The notes under the pieces were generated by a model that had not been told where the DNA came from, searched no databases, and was given only the letters and a program-made list of their open reading frames with translations. The position numbers were made by a program, and so were the translations under genes. A stretch of DNA of 64,000 bases from Candidatus Sulfotelmatobacter sp. Its GTDB lineage: Bacteria; Acidobacteriota; Terriglobia; Terriglobales; Acidobacteriaceae. The stretch covers positions 124,001-188,000 of the forward strand of contig JADGNQ010000001.1 of NCBI GenBank assembly GCA_017883385.1. The letters run 5' to 3'. How positions within the stretch are numbered: the first letter of the stretch is position 1; the number at the start of each line of letters is the position of its first letter. Below are positions 27,800-37,087 of this stretch, piece by piece.

Positions 27800-28033
27800 C
27801 TATGCGGCGTGTTTGGCCAGTTCGGCGAGATGCTCGCGGTGACGCTCCGGCGAAGTGATGACTTTCATCTCTTGCCAGTCATACGGAAATTCCTTGCCGC
27901 AATCCAGACAAGCGACATAGGTTCCAGTCAAAGCCGCGGCCTGAGGGCGGCGCGCCGCTCCGCGGATCGTTACCGGAAAGCTGTAACGAGAATGTTTGCA
28001 GCCAAAAAACGCATCGACCAATTTTGCAATCAT
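27800..28033 (-). CDS. Small cysteine-bearing hypothetical protein (77 aa)
   Basis: I do not recognise the family by name. The 77-residue product has FFGCKHSRYSFPVT near the start and CLDCGKEFPYDW in the middle, an arrangement (C-x-H, then C-x2-C) resembling a small zinc ribbon. ATG at 28033 is preceded by a purine-rich GGTGGGGG site; the frame is open a few codons further. No signal peptide. It stands alone between the HDOD gene and the anti-sigma gene on the same strand, with over 200 bp on each side. Role unknown; possibly metal or nucleic-acid binding. Confidence 0.6.
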   Translation of the reverse strand: MIAKLVDAFFGCKHSRYSFPVTIRGAARRPQAAALTGTYVACLDCGKEFPYDWQEMKVITSPERHREHLAELAKHAA

Positions 28034-28249
28034 ATCCCCCACCTTCCACACTCGGGCTGGTTTGCCCCGGATCCCTGGGATGCGAGTGTATGCGCCCCCT
28101 CACGATGAACTGTGTACGCTCCACTCTAAATGCTTTAGATTCACTTCTGAGCGAAAGGGTTTCGGATTTCGGAGCCGCAGGGGTTCCCAAAGAGGAACAC
28201 TCCCCAAACTCCTTGTCTTAGAGATAGTTACGTTAAGAGGAAAAACGTT

Positions 28250-28507
28250 TCACACGCTCTGGGGGCCGCGCTTCTTCTGCTGTTGACACTTGGTCATGAT
28301 GGCAGAACGGAGGCGGCTGCGGAGGTCTTCGGGCAGCTCATACAGTTGTGAGTCACGGTAAATCTCGATGGTTTTCTTGGTCGTGTCGCATACCACGTAG
28401 CAGTTGTGGCACCAGGAAAGATGGTTCTCCAACTCAATTTTTGTCTTATCGTCGAGGACGCCGTCCAAATAATTGGTCAGCTCGTGCAGAAATTCAGAGC
28501 ATTTCAC
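28250..28507 (-). CDS. Anti-sigma factor with zinc-binding ZAS domain
   Basis: An 85-residue protein with the zinc-binding anti-sigma motif H-x3-C-x2-C (ELENHLSWCHNCYVV, about residues 26-40), matching the mycothiol/ChrR/RsrA-type fold that clamps ECF sigma factors. It has no transmembrane helix, so it is cytosolic and probably redox- or metal-responsive through the zinc cysteines. The GTG start overlaps the TGA stop of the sigma gene by four bases (28504-28507), so translation is coupled and stoichiometric. The sigma partner is the gene upstream. Confidence 0.88.
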   Translation of the reverse strand: MKCSEFLHELTNYLDGVLDDKTKIELENHLSWCHNCYVVCDTTKKTIEIYRDSQLYELPEDLRSRLRSAIMTKCQQQKKRGPQSV

Positions 28508-29133
28508 TGGTTGCCATCTCCACTCTCGCGTTTCTGGAAGTACTTTCCCAACCGCTCGCGCAGCTGCAATCGAGCCCGCAGCAGCCGCGACTTCACCGCA
28601 GGCACGCTCAACTCCAGCGCGGCTGCGGTCTCTTCGGTGGAAAGTCCTTCCACGTCCCTCAGCACAAACACCGTCCGGAACCCCGGGGGCAGGCCCTGGA
28701 TGGTCTTACTTAAAATCTCACGCAATTCCGCTTGCGTGTATTGTTGCTCTGGATTCGGGCTCCAGTCCGCAATCTCGCGGGGAAGGGAGTCGTCTTCTGT
28801 CTTGATCTCTTCGTCCAGCGAAACCGTGCGCTCCGGCTTACGCCGGCGCAATTTCATCAGCGCTTCATTGACGGCGATCCGGACCAGCCACGTATAAAAC
28901 TTTGACTGTTCCTGAAACTGCGCCAAGTTCCCATACGCCTTTAGGAACGCTTCCTGCACCACGTCTTCCGCATCTTCGCGGTTTTGCGTGATGTGCTGCG
29001 CGATCCGAAAAACGTTACGGTCGTAACGGCGTACCAACTCCTCAAACGCGGAGTCATCGCCCCGCTTGGCCGCCTGTACCAGCGTCAGCTCTTCGCTAAC
29101 AGGCCCTGCTAGTTTGTTTTGGATGGCTCCCAT
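28504..29133 (-). CDS. ECF sigma factor, RpoE/SigE-like
   Basis: A 209-residue sigma-70 ECF factor. Region 2 (about 20-95) reads FEELVRRYDRNVFRIAQHIT, EDAEDVVQEAFLKAYGNLAQ and FYTWLVRIAVNEALMKLRRR. Region 4 (about 150-200) reads LPPGFRTVFVLRDVEGLSTE and SVPAVKSRLLRARLQLRERL. I chose ATG at 29133 over the upstream TTG. It is coexpressed with its zinc anti-sigma by a four-base overlap. The pair is a stress-response module; the signal cannot be read. I looked for a GAAC-type autoregulated promoter upstream and did not find a convincing one. Confidence 0.92.
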   Translation of the reverse strand: MGAIQNKLAGPVSEELTLVQAAKRGDDSAFEELVRRYDRNVFRIAQHITQNREDAEDVVQEAFLKAYGNLAQFQEQSKFYTWLVRIAVNEALMKLRRRKPERTVSLDEEIKTEDDSLPREIADWSPNPEQQYTQAELREILSKTIQGLPPGFRTVFVLRDVEGLSTEETAAALELSVPAVKSRLLRARLQLRERLGKYFQKRESGDGNQ

Positions 29134-29488
29134 TGTCTCGGCGATGCAGTATTTTCCGGCTGCTACGATCAACGTCCCGCAACAAAAATGATGCTATAAA
29201 GCCCGCGCGCTGCATGTGACGCCATGGTGCGGCGCGATGGATTCAACCCGCGCTGAAATTCGAACTGTTATTCTACTTGGTAACCCGCCACTTTGCCCAA
29301 CCGCTTTGACGTAGGCGATGAGGAAGGTTTGCGATAAAGTTCAGAGAGGATGGGCTCACGCGAATGAACAGGTACTATCGTACCCTGATGTGCGGGCGCC
29401 CAAGTGCCGTATAATCAGCAGTTAGGATAGTCTCGTTTGGGGTGTGCGAGGCAGCGAAACAGTCAGCCTTGGGAATGGTTCTCTGAGA

Positions 29489-30661
29489 ATGGCCGAAAGC
29501 AAGGAACTTCAGCAAGTCGTCGAGCATGCAGTGGCGCAGGTTCTTGAGCGCCACTTGCCAAAGCTGCAGGCGGAGCTGGTCGAGCGTGTTTTGGCAGAGT
29601 TGCCTGCGCCGGCCGCTGCGGCAGCGGCTGGCCCTGAGAGCGGCGCGAGGCGCCCCAATCAAAGCAATCTGGTCCAAGCAGTCGCCAGCGTTCATGCTGG
29701 AACCACGCAAAAAGAAATCCTGCGGGCGTTGCTCGATGCGGGCACCGCATACGGAGCGCGCGTCGCGCTTTTCGTAGTGAAGGCCGGAGCCGCCAACGGG
29801 TGGCAGGGCCGCGGTTTTGGCGAGGCTGATCTCATCAAGGATTTTTCCCTCGACATGACCCACGGGCCCGCAGCCCATGCCTACCAGAACCGCGTGGTCA
29901 CCCCCGGCAATGTTGCCGAGATGGACCGGCGCTTCGTGGAGCAGTTTGGCGGACCGGAGAACGAGCAAATCCTGGTGCTGCCCTTGGTCCTGAAAGACAA
30001 AGTTGCAGCGCTGCTGTATGCCGACGGCGGCGCGAATGCCCTGCTCGACGCTGCCTCCTTGGAACTGTTGGTGATGGCCACGAGCGCGTGGCTGGAAGTT
30101 ACTTCGTTGCGCAAGCAAGCGCAGAAAGATACCGGCGATGCCGGCGGAGGTATCGCCGCGGCGAGCATGCCGGTAGCGGTGTTCGATCGGCCTGCGGCTA
30201 CCCCGGTGCAGACTGTTAGTTCATTCCCGGATCCTTTCGCCGCTCATACTCCGAAACACATCGCTCCCCAGGCTGCGCCAGAGCCGGAACCGGCCGCCGA
30301 GGTGGTCGAAGTTTCCGCTCATGCTGCGTCGGCCAGTGCAGCCGCGTCCGCGCCGGCCGCTGCGGCTGACCCGTTTGCGGGAATGTCCCCGGAGGACGCC
30401 GAGACGCACCGCAAGGCGCAGCGCTTTGCGCGCCTGCTGGTCGACGAGATAAAGTTGTACAACCAGGCGAAAGTAGCCGAGGGCCGCCGCAACAAGGATC
30501 TGTACGATCGTCTGAAAGAGGACATCGACAAGAGCCGCTCGACCTATCAGAAGCGCTACGGCAGCACCGTAGCCGCCAGTGGCGATTATTTTCAAAAGGA
30601 AGTTGTGCGCAATCTGGCCGAAGAAGATCTCTCCCTCATGGGCGCGAACTTCCGTAAGTAG
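29489..30661 (+). CDS. GAF-like domain protein with Ala/Pro-rich linker
   Basis: A 390-residue cytosolic protein. A helical N-terminus (LQQVVEHAVAQVLERHLPKL) and Ala-rich spacer precede a GAF-like sensor region (about 60-205: TQKEILRALLDAGTAYGARV, ILVLPLVLKDKVAALLYADG). A Pro/Ala/Glu-rich linker (about 230-315) leads to a conserved helical C-terminus (RKAQRFARLLVDEIKLYNQA, VAEGRRNKDLYDRLKEDIDK). The C-terminal helix pair is typical of an acidobacterial family of unknown function. ATG at 29489 is preferred over an earlier GTG. A TATAAT box lies at 29410-29415. Confidence 0.7.
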   Translation: MAESKELQQVVEHAVAQVLERHLPKLQAELVERVLAELPAPAAAAAAGPESGARRPNQSNLVQAVASVHAGTTQKEILRALLDAGTAYGARVALFVVKAGAANGWQGRGFGEADLIKDFSLDMTHGPAAHAYQNRVVTPGNVAEMDRRFVEQFGGPENEQILVLPLVLKDKVAALLYADGGANALLDAASLELLVMATSAWLEVTSLRKQAQKDTGDAGGGIAAASMPVAVFDRPAATPVQTVSSFPDPFAAHTPKHIAPQAAPEPEPAAEVVEVSAHAASASAAASAPAAAADPFAGMSPEDAETHRKAQRFARLLVDEIKLYNQAKVAEGRRNKDLYDRLKEDIDKSRSTYQKRYGSTVAASGDYFQKEVVRNLAEEDLSLMGANFRK

Positions 30662-30797
30662 GGGGCTGGGGAAGGGGTGCGGCTTTCGCCGTGCCGCTAC
30701 GAGCCACTAAGACTGCGGGCCTTAGCCCTTGAGGATCGATTCCCGGTTCTAGATCTGAACAGGTTCTGGCATTCGCGTCTCCGCGCGAAACATTAAG

Positions 30798-33230
30798 GTG
30801 GTTCGATTGGGTCTCAAGCGGTGGTGGGTATTCGTCCTGGGAGCGCTATGCGGCATTCTCAGTGGCGCAGGTTCTGTTGCGCACGCGTTCCCTCAACAAC
30901 CGCTGACTCCTTCAGCGTCTGATACGCAAGACAAGACTGCGCCCGGGACAAATAGGCCGGCGGCTGAACAGAAGGACTCCCCGGACCAAGTCGCTCCCAA
31001 GAAGCCCGCTCGTAAACCCCAGCCGAAATCTTCCCCCGCGACGAAAGCAACAGGGACTAAGAAAGCAGGAACTGCGGAAACTCGCGCTGCCAGCGCAAGA
31101 AAGCGAAAGCGCCCCATGTCTCCCCGCGTACGTCGCATACGGGAAGCCTTCGTCGCTTCGACCAGTCTCCGCCCCATGGCCCAGCAGTTGATTCAAGATC
31201 GTTCCCCGGCAGCCTACGCCGGAGTGGAATCCTACGCGCGCGCGCACACCAAGGAAGACGCCGGAGCCCTGGCGTGGCTGGCGGTTGGATACGCCCACGT
31301 GCTCGACCACGACTACGCCGAGGCCATCGATCCGCTGAACCGCGCCAAGCCGCGTGCAGGCGACCTCGGCGACTACATTGCCTACTATCTGGGAACGAGT
31401 TACCTGCAGACCGGCCGTCAGGGCGAAGCTCTGGCAACGTTGGCCGATTTCCCCACTGCACATCCAGATTCGTTGCTGGTGCGGGACGCACACCTGAGTT
31501 ATGCCGGTGCGCTTCTCATCGAGGGACGAGCAGCCGAAGCCGCTGGATTACTGGAAAAGGACCGCCTGCCCGCGCGCTCCGAGGTGGAATTCACATTGGG
31601 GAAGTCCTATGCCGCTCTGGGCCAAAACACCAAAGCGGTCGAAGCGCTGGCGAACGTCTACTACAACATGCCGACCGCGCCGGAAGCCGACGGCGCGTAT
31701 GCGGAGTTGAAGAAGCTCCAGTCCATTGCCCCAGCAACTTCAGCGCAGCGCAAGACGCGCGCCGACTTGCTCATGAAGGCACGCCGCTATAACGATGCGG
31801 CGGATGAATATCGTGACCTCGTGATTCACGCCGGAGCAGAAGGCCGACCGGCCTTAGAACTCGCCTTGGCCGATGCCCTGCATCGCGGGGGGCGCAACCG
31901 TGAGGCCAAGGCAGAATTGACAACCTTGCCAGGCGCCAGTCCAGAACAGAACGCACAGCGCCTGTATATTCTCGGCGAGGTCGCATGGGCTTCCGACGAG
32001 AACGAGACCTTTTACCGCACCGTCGACGATCTGCGAAAACTCGCGCCCACAAGCTCCTGGCTCGAAGCCGCACTGCTGTCGGTAGCGAATCTGCATTTAG
32101 TTCATCACGAATACGATCAGGCACTCGACGCGTTTCGCGAATTGCAGCAGCGTTTTCCCACTGGATCGCGGGCCTCGTACGCGCACTGGAAAGCGGCGTG
32201 GCTTACGCTGCGCCAGGGCCGCAACGACGAAGCGAAAAAGGAATTCGAAGAACAGATCGCACTGTATCCATCAGCCAACGAGACCTCCGCGGCTCTCTAT
32301 TGGCGCGCTCGGTTGGCCGAAGAAGACAACCAGCCGGGGATGGCCCGGGCTTACTACCAGAAACTTTCCGATCGCTTCCGCAACTACTACTACGCCGAAC
32401 TCGGCCGGCAGCGTCTCCAGAAACTTCCCGGGGCGGCCGATCCTCCAGGGCAGCATCCGCTTCTCGATCACATTCCACCGCTCGACAATGCGCAGAAAGT
32501 CGTGCTGTCGGAACCTCCCGCCGACGATCTCCACCTGCAGAAGGCCGAACTGCTCGGCAACGGTGGCCTGGTCGATCTTGCCGTCCGCGAACTGCAGGCA
32601 GCCGCTACTGCCGACGGAGGGAACTGGGGACCTGCAGAAACCTCGCAGCTCTACATCGACACCGGACACTACGATCGTGCCATCGAAGTGATGAAGCGCT
32701 CGGTGCCAAGTTACTTCGCGGTCGAAATTCCAACCCTGCCGCGTGCCTACTGGGAGGCCTTGTTTCCGAAGCCCTATTGGACAGACCTGAAAAAGTTCTC
32801 ATTGGCCAACGGCCTTGATCCATACCTGGTGGCGTCGCTGATCCGCCAGGAATCCGAATTCAATCCCGCGGCAGTTTCGCGTGCCAACGCCGTAGGCTTG
32901 ATGCAGTTGCTGCCCAAGACCGGCAAACTCGTCGCCCACCAGGAAAATCTTAAGCGCTACAACCCCAGTCAGTTGTATACGCCGGCAGTAAATCTGCAGC
33001 TGGGGACGCGCTACTTCCGCGGCATGGTCGAAAAATTCGGTGGCTCGTTCGAATACGCGCTAGCCGCCTACAATGCAGGTTCGGACCGCGTCGAAGAATG
33101 GCTCGGGCAAGGGACGTACCGCGACGAGCCCGAGTTCGTGGAGTCGATCCCCTTCACCGAAACCCGCGAATACGTTCAAGCCATCGTCCGCAACGCTAGC
33201 GTCTACAAACAACTCTACGGTGCCCCGTAA
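30798..33230 (+). CDS. Soluble lytic transglycosylase with TPR region (Slt70-like)
   Basis: An 810-residue periplasmic murein hydrolase that cleaves glycan strands to 1,6-anhydro products. A signal-like helix (about 8-30) is followed by a Pro/Lys-rich low-complexity segment and a long superhelix of TPR-like repeats (about 110-640). The C-terminal SLT domain (about 660-790) has catalytic glutamate in SLIRQESEFNP, then NAVGLMQLLP and YALAAYNAGSDRVEEW. The start is GTG at 30798, which gives the only frame including the signal helix. It may be cotranscribed with the GAF-like gene 136 nt upstream. Confidence 0.92.
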   Translation: MVRLGLKRWWVFVLGALCGILSGAGSVAHAFPQQPLTPSASDTQDKTAPGTNRPAAEQKDSPDQVAPKKPARKPQPKSSPATKATGTKKAGTAETRAASARKRKRPMSPRVRRIREAFVASTSLRPMAQQLIQDRSPAAYAGVESYARAHTKEDAGALAWLAVGYAHVLDHDYAEAIDPLNRAKPRAGDLGDYIAYYLGTSYLQTGRQGEALATLADFPTAHPDSLLVRDAHLSYAGALLIEGRAAEAAGLLEKDRLPARSEVEFTLGKSYAALGQNTKAVEALANVYYNMPTAPEADGAYAELKKLQSIAPATSAQRKTRADLLMKARRYNDAADEYRDLVIHAGAEGRPALELALADALHRGGRNREAKAELTTLPGASPEQNAQRLYILGEVAWASDENETFYRTVDDLRKLAPTSSWLEAALLSVANLHLVHHEYDQALDAFRELQQRFPTGSRASYAHWKAAWLTLRQGRNDEAKKEFEEQIALYPSANETSAALYWRARLAEEDNQPGMARAYYQKLSDRFRNYYYAELGRQRLQKLPGAADPPGQHPLLDHIPPLDNAQKVVLSEPPADDLHLQKAELLGNGGLVDLAVRELQAAATADGGNWGPAETSQLYIDTGHYDRAIEVMKRSVPSYFAVEIPTLPRAYWEALFPKPYWTDLKKFSLANGLDPYLVASLIRQESEFNPAAVSRANAVGLMQLLPKTGKLVAHQENLKRYNPSQLYTPAVNLQLGTRYFRGMVEKFGGSFEYALAAYNAGSDRVEEWLGQGTYRDEPEFVESIPFTETREYVQAIVRNASVYKQLYGAP

Positions 33231-33261
33231 GGAATTGTTGCCTGACGACCCGTGGGCTGCA

Positions 33262-33768
33262 TCAGGCAGACGTCGTGTCCTCACCCGGCGCTCTGTGAAA
33301 CAAAATCTCAAGCACTAACAGCGAGGCCCCCACAACAATCGCACTATCCGCCAGATTAAACACAGGCCACTGGTACTGCTTGTAGTACAAGAGCAAGAAA
33401 TCTACCACGCGCCCGCTGGCCGCACGATCCCAAAGATTCCCCACCGCCCCTCCCAGAATCAGAGAAAGCGCGATCCCGGTGATCGCCAGCGGTCGTGCCT
33501 GCTTCCAAAGCAGCACCGATACAATTACCATCGCGACCACCGAGAACCCGATCAACAGTCCTGTCTTCCAATGTGCCGGAGAGTCCGCGAAAAGACTGAA
33601 CGCGGCCCCCGTATTCTCCGTATGCGTGAGCCGGAAGAATCCCGGAATGATCTGCACATGCGCGTAAAGCGCAATGCGCGCAGCCACGAGCCGCTTCGTC
33701 CACCGGTCCACTAGGACGACAAGCAAGGCGATAACAAAATGAACACTACGTGCGCGATAAGAAGACAT
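33262..33768 (-). CDS. lspA: Lipoprotein signal peptidase (signal peptidase II)
   Basis: A 168-residue, four-helix inner-membrane aspartyl protease that removes signal peptides from prolipoproteins. Motifs are VDRWTKRLV near residue 20, NTGAAFS, GGAVGNLWDR followed by GRVVDFLLLYY (first catalytic aspartate) and FNLADSAIVVG (second). It follows ileS on the same strand 143 nt away, the common ileS-lspA arrangement, though an intergenic repeat sits between them. It is convergent with the lytic transglycosylase. Confidence 0.97.
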   Translation of the reverse strand: MSSYRARSVHFVIALLVVLVDRWTKRLVAARIALYAHVQIIPGFFRLTHTENTGAAFSLFADSPAHWKTGLLIGFSVVAMVIVSVLLWKQARPLAITGIALSLILGGAVGNLWDRAASGRVVDFLLLYYKQYQWPVFNLADSAIVVGASLLVLEILFHRAPGEDTTSA

Positions 33769-33802
33769 GGTAAGACGATATTAGGAGTGAAATTGTAAAG
33801 CG

Positions 33803-33856
33803 CCTTTCTTTGCGTCCTTAGCGGTCGTTCTCAGCGTCCTTTGCGGTCAAGGGCTT
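33803..33856. repeat. Dispersed GCGTCCTT(A/T)GCGGTC repeat between ileS and lspA
   Basis: Two related units, TTTGCGTCCTTAGCGGTC and CAGCGTCCTTTGCGGTC, in tandem. They belong to the GTCC..GTGGTT repeat family. Confidence 0.6.
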
Positions 33857-33911
33857 CTTGCTTTTGTAGCAGGTGTGGCTTCGCTAAATGACACGAAGAA
33901 GCGCGACGCAG

Positions 33912-36749
33912 CTAAGCGTTTCCTTTCAGTTCCTTCAGCACCGCGCTGCAGCGCTCGCACACGGTTGGATAGCTCTTGTCTTCGCCAACATGCGTGGAGA
34001 AGTTCCAGCAGCGGTCGCACTTGGCGCCATCGGCCTTCTTCACTTCGATGCGGACTCCGCCGGTGCCATTGCCCGAACCCGGCACGAGCGTGACCGCCGA
34101 AACGATGAACAGGTAGCGGAGTTGGTCCCCATGGCGCGCCAGCACCGAGTACGCAGGATCCGCCGCTGTGATGACCAGTTGCGCCTCCACACTCTTTCCA
34201 ATCTGCTTGCTGTTCCGCGCCTCTTCCAGCGCCTTCATCGCCTGTTCCCGCACGGCAAGTAACGTGGTCCAGTCGGACTGCTGCGGGTCATCTTCCGGCA
34301 CTGAGCCGCCGCCGAGCACGTCGGTGTCATCAGGAAACTTCGCCAAATGCACGCTATCAGGGCGGTCTGGCGTTTTCGGCAAGTGCTGCCAGACTTCCTC
34401 GCACGTGAAACTCAAAATCGGCGCCAGCAGCCGCGCCATGGCCTCACAAATGCGCCACACCGCAGTCTGCGCCGAGCGCCGTCCTGCAGAATTCGGCGCA
34501 TAGGTGTAGAGCCGGTCCTTGATCACGTCAAAATAGAATGCGCTGAGTTCGACCACGCAGAAATGGTTTACGCGGTGGTAAATCTTGTGGAAGGCAAAAT
34601 CGTCGTACCACTTACGTACGTCGCGGGCCAGGGCCGAAGTCTGGCGAAGCATGTACTGGTCCAGCGGATCCAGTTTTTCGAATGGCACGGCGTTCGTTTG
34701 CGGATCGAAATCGTACAAGTTCCCCAACGCATTCTTGAACAACTTATTCCGAATCTCCCGATAGTTCTCGCCCACGCGCAACATCAGAGCTTCTGACCCG
34801 ACCACATCTTCACGGAAATCCACCGACGCGACCCACAACCGCACCACTTCTCCGCCCAGTCGTCCAGCGATGTCCACCGGGTCCACATCGTTCCCGCGCG
34901 ACTTCGACATCGCCTGACCTTTTTCGTCGAGGGTCCATCCCGGAGTCACCACGCCCTTATAGGGCGGATTGGCGTGCGTCCCCATGGCGCAGAGCAGGGA
35001 AGACTGGAACCATCCTCGGTACTGGTCTCCGCCCTCAAGGTACAGGTCTGAAGGCCATGGATAATCTGGCTCGTCGTCGACCAGCGCCAGATAGCTCGCC
35101 CCGGATTCAAGCCACACATCAAAGATGTCGGTTTCCTTGTCAAACTTTGCTCCACCGCAGTGCGGGCACTTCGTCCCAGCGGGAAGGATCGTGTCCGACT
35201 CCGGCGTGAACCAGGCGTCGGCGCCTGACTTCGCAAATAATTCCACGACCTTTTGGTTGACCGAGTGATCGTTGAGCGGCTTGCCACAGCCCTCGCACAG
35301 AAAAACCGCGATGGGCACCCCCCACACCCGTTGCCGCGAGATGCACCAGTCGGGCCGCGTCTGAATCATGTTCGACAACCGCTCTTCGCCCCAGGCCGGG
35401 TCCCATTTGACCTTCTTGATTTCGGCCAGCGTGCGCGTCCGCAGTGTGTCGTTCTTGCCCGCCCCGCCCGGCATGAGCGTTTCCATCGATATAAACCACT
35501 GCTCGGTGGCGCGAAAAATAACAGGATTGTGACAGCGCCAGCAGTGCGGATACGAGTGCTCCATCTTGTCCGAATGCAGCAATGCTCCGCGCTTCCGCAG
35601 TAGCTCAACGATCAGCGGATTCGCCTTAAAGACGTACTGGCCGTTGTACTCGGGCAGCCCATTCCGCAGGATGCCCTTTTCGTCGACGTTGCTGGTTGCA
35701 TCGAGTCCGTACTTCACGCCAGTGATGAAGTCCTCCGCGCCATGCGACGGCGCAGTGTGCACGACGCCAGTCCCGGTGTCCATCGTGACGTAGTCCGCCA
35801 GCACTCCCAGAACCTTGCGATCCAGAAACGGATGCTGGAAGTTCAACCGCTCCAGCTTCCGCCCAGGAAAGTGCGCAAGCGCATGTGGGTCGGCTAAGCC
35901 GCACTTCGCCGCCGCGTCGGCAGCAAGCTTCGACGCGACGATATAAACTTCTCCACCAGACTCCAGCGCGACGTACTCTTCATCCGGATGAAAGGCCACG
36001 GCCATCGAAGCCGGCAGCGTCCATGGAGTAGTAGTCCAGATGATGGTCGAAACTTTCTTCCCCGCAAGCGCGGTGTCGATCAAGCAAGGATCGTCAATCA
36101 AGCCGTACTTCACCCACACCGTCGGGCTGGTGTGGTTCTCATATTCGACCTCGGCCTCGGCTAGCGCTGTCTCGTCATGCATGCACCAGTACACAGCGCG
36201 CAATCCCTTGTAGACGAAACCATTTTCATAAAACGAAAAAAAAGTCGAAAGGACGACCGACTCATACTGTGGAGTCATCGTGGCATAAGGCCGGTCAAAG
36301 CGCCCGAACACTCCGATGCGCTTGAACTGATTCCGCTGTAGGTCGAGAAATTTCTGCGCATACTTGCGGCACTCGGCGCGCACGTCGGTAGGCCGCATTT
36401 GCAGCTTCTTGCCACCCAGTTCCTTGTCGACCTTGATTTCGATGGGCAGTCCGTGGCAGTCCCACCCCGGCACGTAGGGCGCGTCAAATCCCGCCATGGT
36501 CTTGGACTTGACGATGAAGTCCTTCAGGCATTTGTTCAGCGCGGTTCCCATGTGAATGGGTCCACTGGTGTATGGAGGCCCGTCATGCAGAATGTACCTG
36601 GGCGCCCCTTTACGAGCCTCCCGAATACGCTCGTAGATGCCCATCTGCTCCCAGCGTTCCAGCATTTTGGGCTCATTTTGGGGCAGGTTCGCCTTCATCG
36701 GAAAGGCGGTTTTGGGCAGATTAATCGTCGCTTTCAGTTCGAACGGCAC
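33912..36749 (-). CDS. ileS: Isoleucyl-tRNA synthetase
   Basis: Charges tRNA-Ile; class Ia enzyme of 945 residues. The ATP site has the HIGH-type PIHMGTALNK (about 64) and KMSKS as GQAMSKSRGND (about 613). The editing domain lies between them (GTGVVHTAPSHGAEDF). The C-terminus carries a zinc finger with CDRCWNFSTHV and CERC. Length and layout fit the bacterial IleRS that is naturally mupirocin-sensitive, but resistance cannot be read reliably. The promoter at 36783-36811 is strong. It is followed by lspA. Confidence 0.98.
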   Translation of the reverse strand: MPFELKATINLPKTAFPMKANLPQNEPKMLERWEQMGIYERIREARKGAPRYILHDGPPYTSGPIHMGTALNKCLKDFIVKSKTMAGFDAPYVPGWDCHGLPIEIKVDKELGGKKLQMRPTDVRAECRKYAQKFLDLQRNQFKRIGVFGRFDRPYATMTPQYESVVLSTFFSFYENGFVYKGLRAVYWCMHDETALAEAEVEYENHTSPTVWVKYGLIDDPCLIDTALAGKKVSTIIWTTTPWTLPASMAVAFHPDEEYVALESGGEVYIVASKLAADAAAKCGLADPHALAHFPGRKLERLNFQHPFLDRKVLGVLADYVTMDTGTGVVHTAPSHGAEDFITGVKYGLDATSNVDEKGILRNGLPEYNGQYVFKANPLIVELLRKRGALLHSDKMEHSYPHCWRCHNPVIFRATEQWFISMETLMPGGAGKNDTLRTRTLAEIKKVKWDPAWGEERLSNMIQTRPDWCISRQRVWGVPIAVFLCEGCGKPLNDHSVNQKVVELFAKSGADAWFTPESDTILPAGTKCPHCGGAKFDKETDIFDVWLESGASYLALVDDEPDYPWPSDLYLEGGDQYRGWFQSSLLCAMGTHANPPYKGVVTPGWTLDEKGQAMSKSRGNDVDPVDIAGRLGGEVVRLWVASVDFREDVVGSEALMLRVGENYREIRNKLFKNALGNLYDFDPQTNAVPFEKLDPLDQYMLRQTSALARDVRKWYDDFAFHKIYHRVNHFCVVELSAFYFDVIKDRLYTYAPNSAGRRSAQTAVWRICEAMARLLAPILSFTCEEVWQHLPKTPDRPDSVHLAKFPDDTDVLGGGSVPEDDPQQSDWTTLLAVREQAMKALEEARNSKQIGKSVEAQLVITAADPAYSVLARHGDQLRYLFIVSAVTLVPGSGNGTGGVRIEVKKADGAKCDRCWNFSTHVGEDKSYPTVCERCSAVLKELKGNA

Positions 36750-37087
36750 TCAGTCAGGTCTCCCAAATGATTGAATCTTTTCATTATAGGGAGCGCGGCA
36801 GGGATCGTCCACGTGGGACAATGTTGAACAGAAAGATTGCACATCCGAACAGGAAGGACGTGGCTGTCGGAGAGTTCGCTAGGACACGGAAATGCACTGT
36901 CGAAAAGGGTGAACTAGAGTTACAATTTCAGAAAGCAGAGAGCAACCTGTCCCGGTCTGTCCGTGGGGGCCGATGGGTACCTTATCGACAAAATCGGGCG
37001 CACTTTGAAGCAACTTACAGCAGGTCGCGCTCATCTGTGTAAGCAGCGGATTTCGCTATAGTTCACAGAGCATTACCAGACCTGAAT
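36750..37087. other. Divergent promoter region between ileS and the TonB-like gene
   Basis: About 340 bp. On the ileS side it holds the promoter at 36783-36811. On the TonB side, TATAGT at 37058-37063 could be a -10 but has no partner -35. A short frame at 36767-37042 has no ribosome site or family resemblance, and I do not call it a gene. Confidence 0.45.
36783..36811 (-). promoter_or_regulatory. Sigma-70-like promoter of ileS
   Basis: Minus strand: -35 TGGACG (36806-36811), 17-nt spacer, perfect -10 TATAAT (36783-36788), about 34 nt before the ileS ATG. Confidence 0.65.

Noticed and set aside
27665-28108. Plus-strand frame over the 77-aa gene
   Set aside because: Antisense of the small Cys-bearing gene; Arg/Ser-rich with no domain.
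36767-37042. 91-codon plus-strand frame before the TonB-like gene
   Set aside because: Lies across the ileS promoter, has no ribosome site or domain, and has the composition of non-coding DNA.
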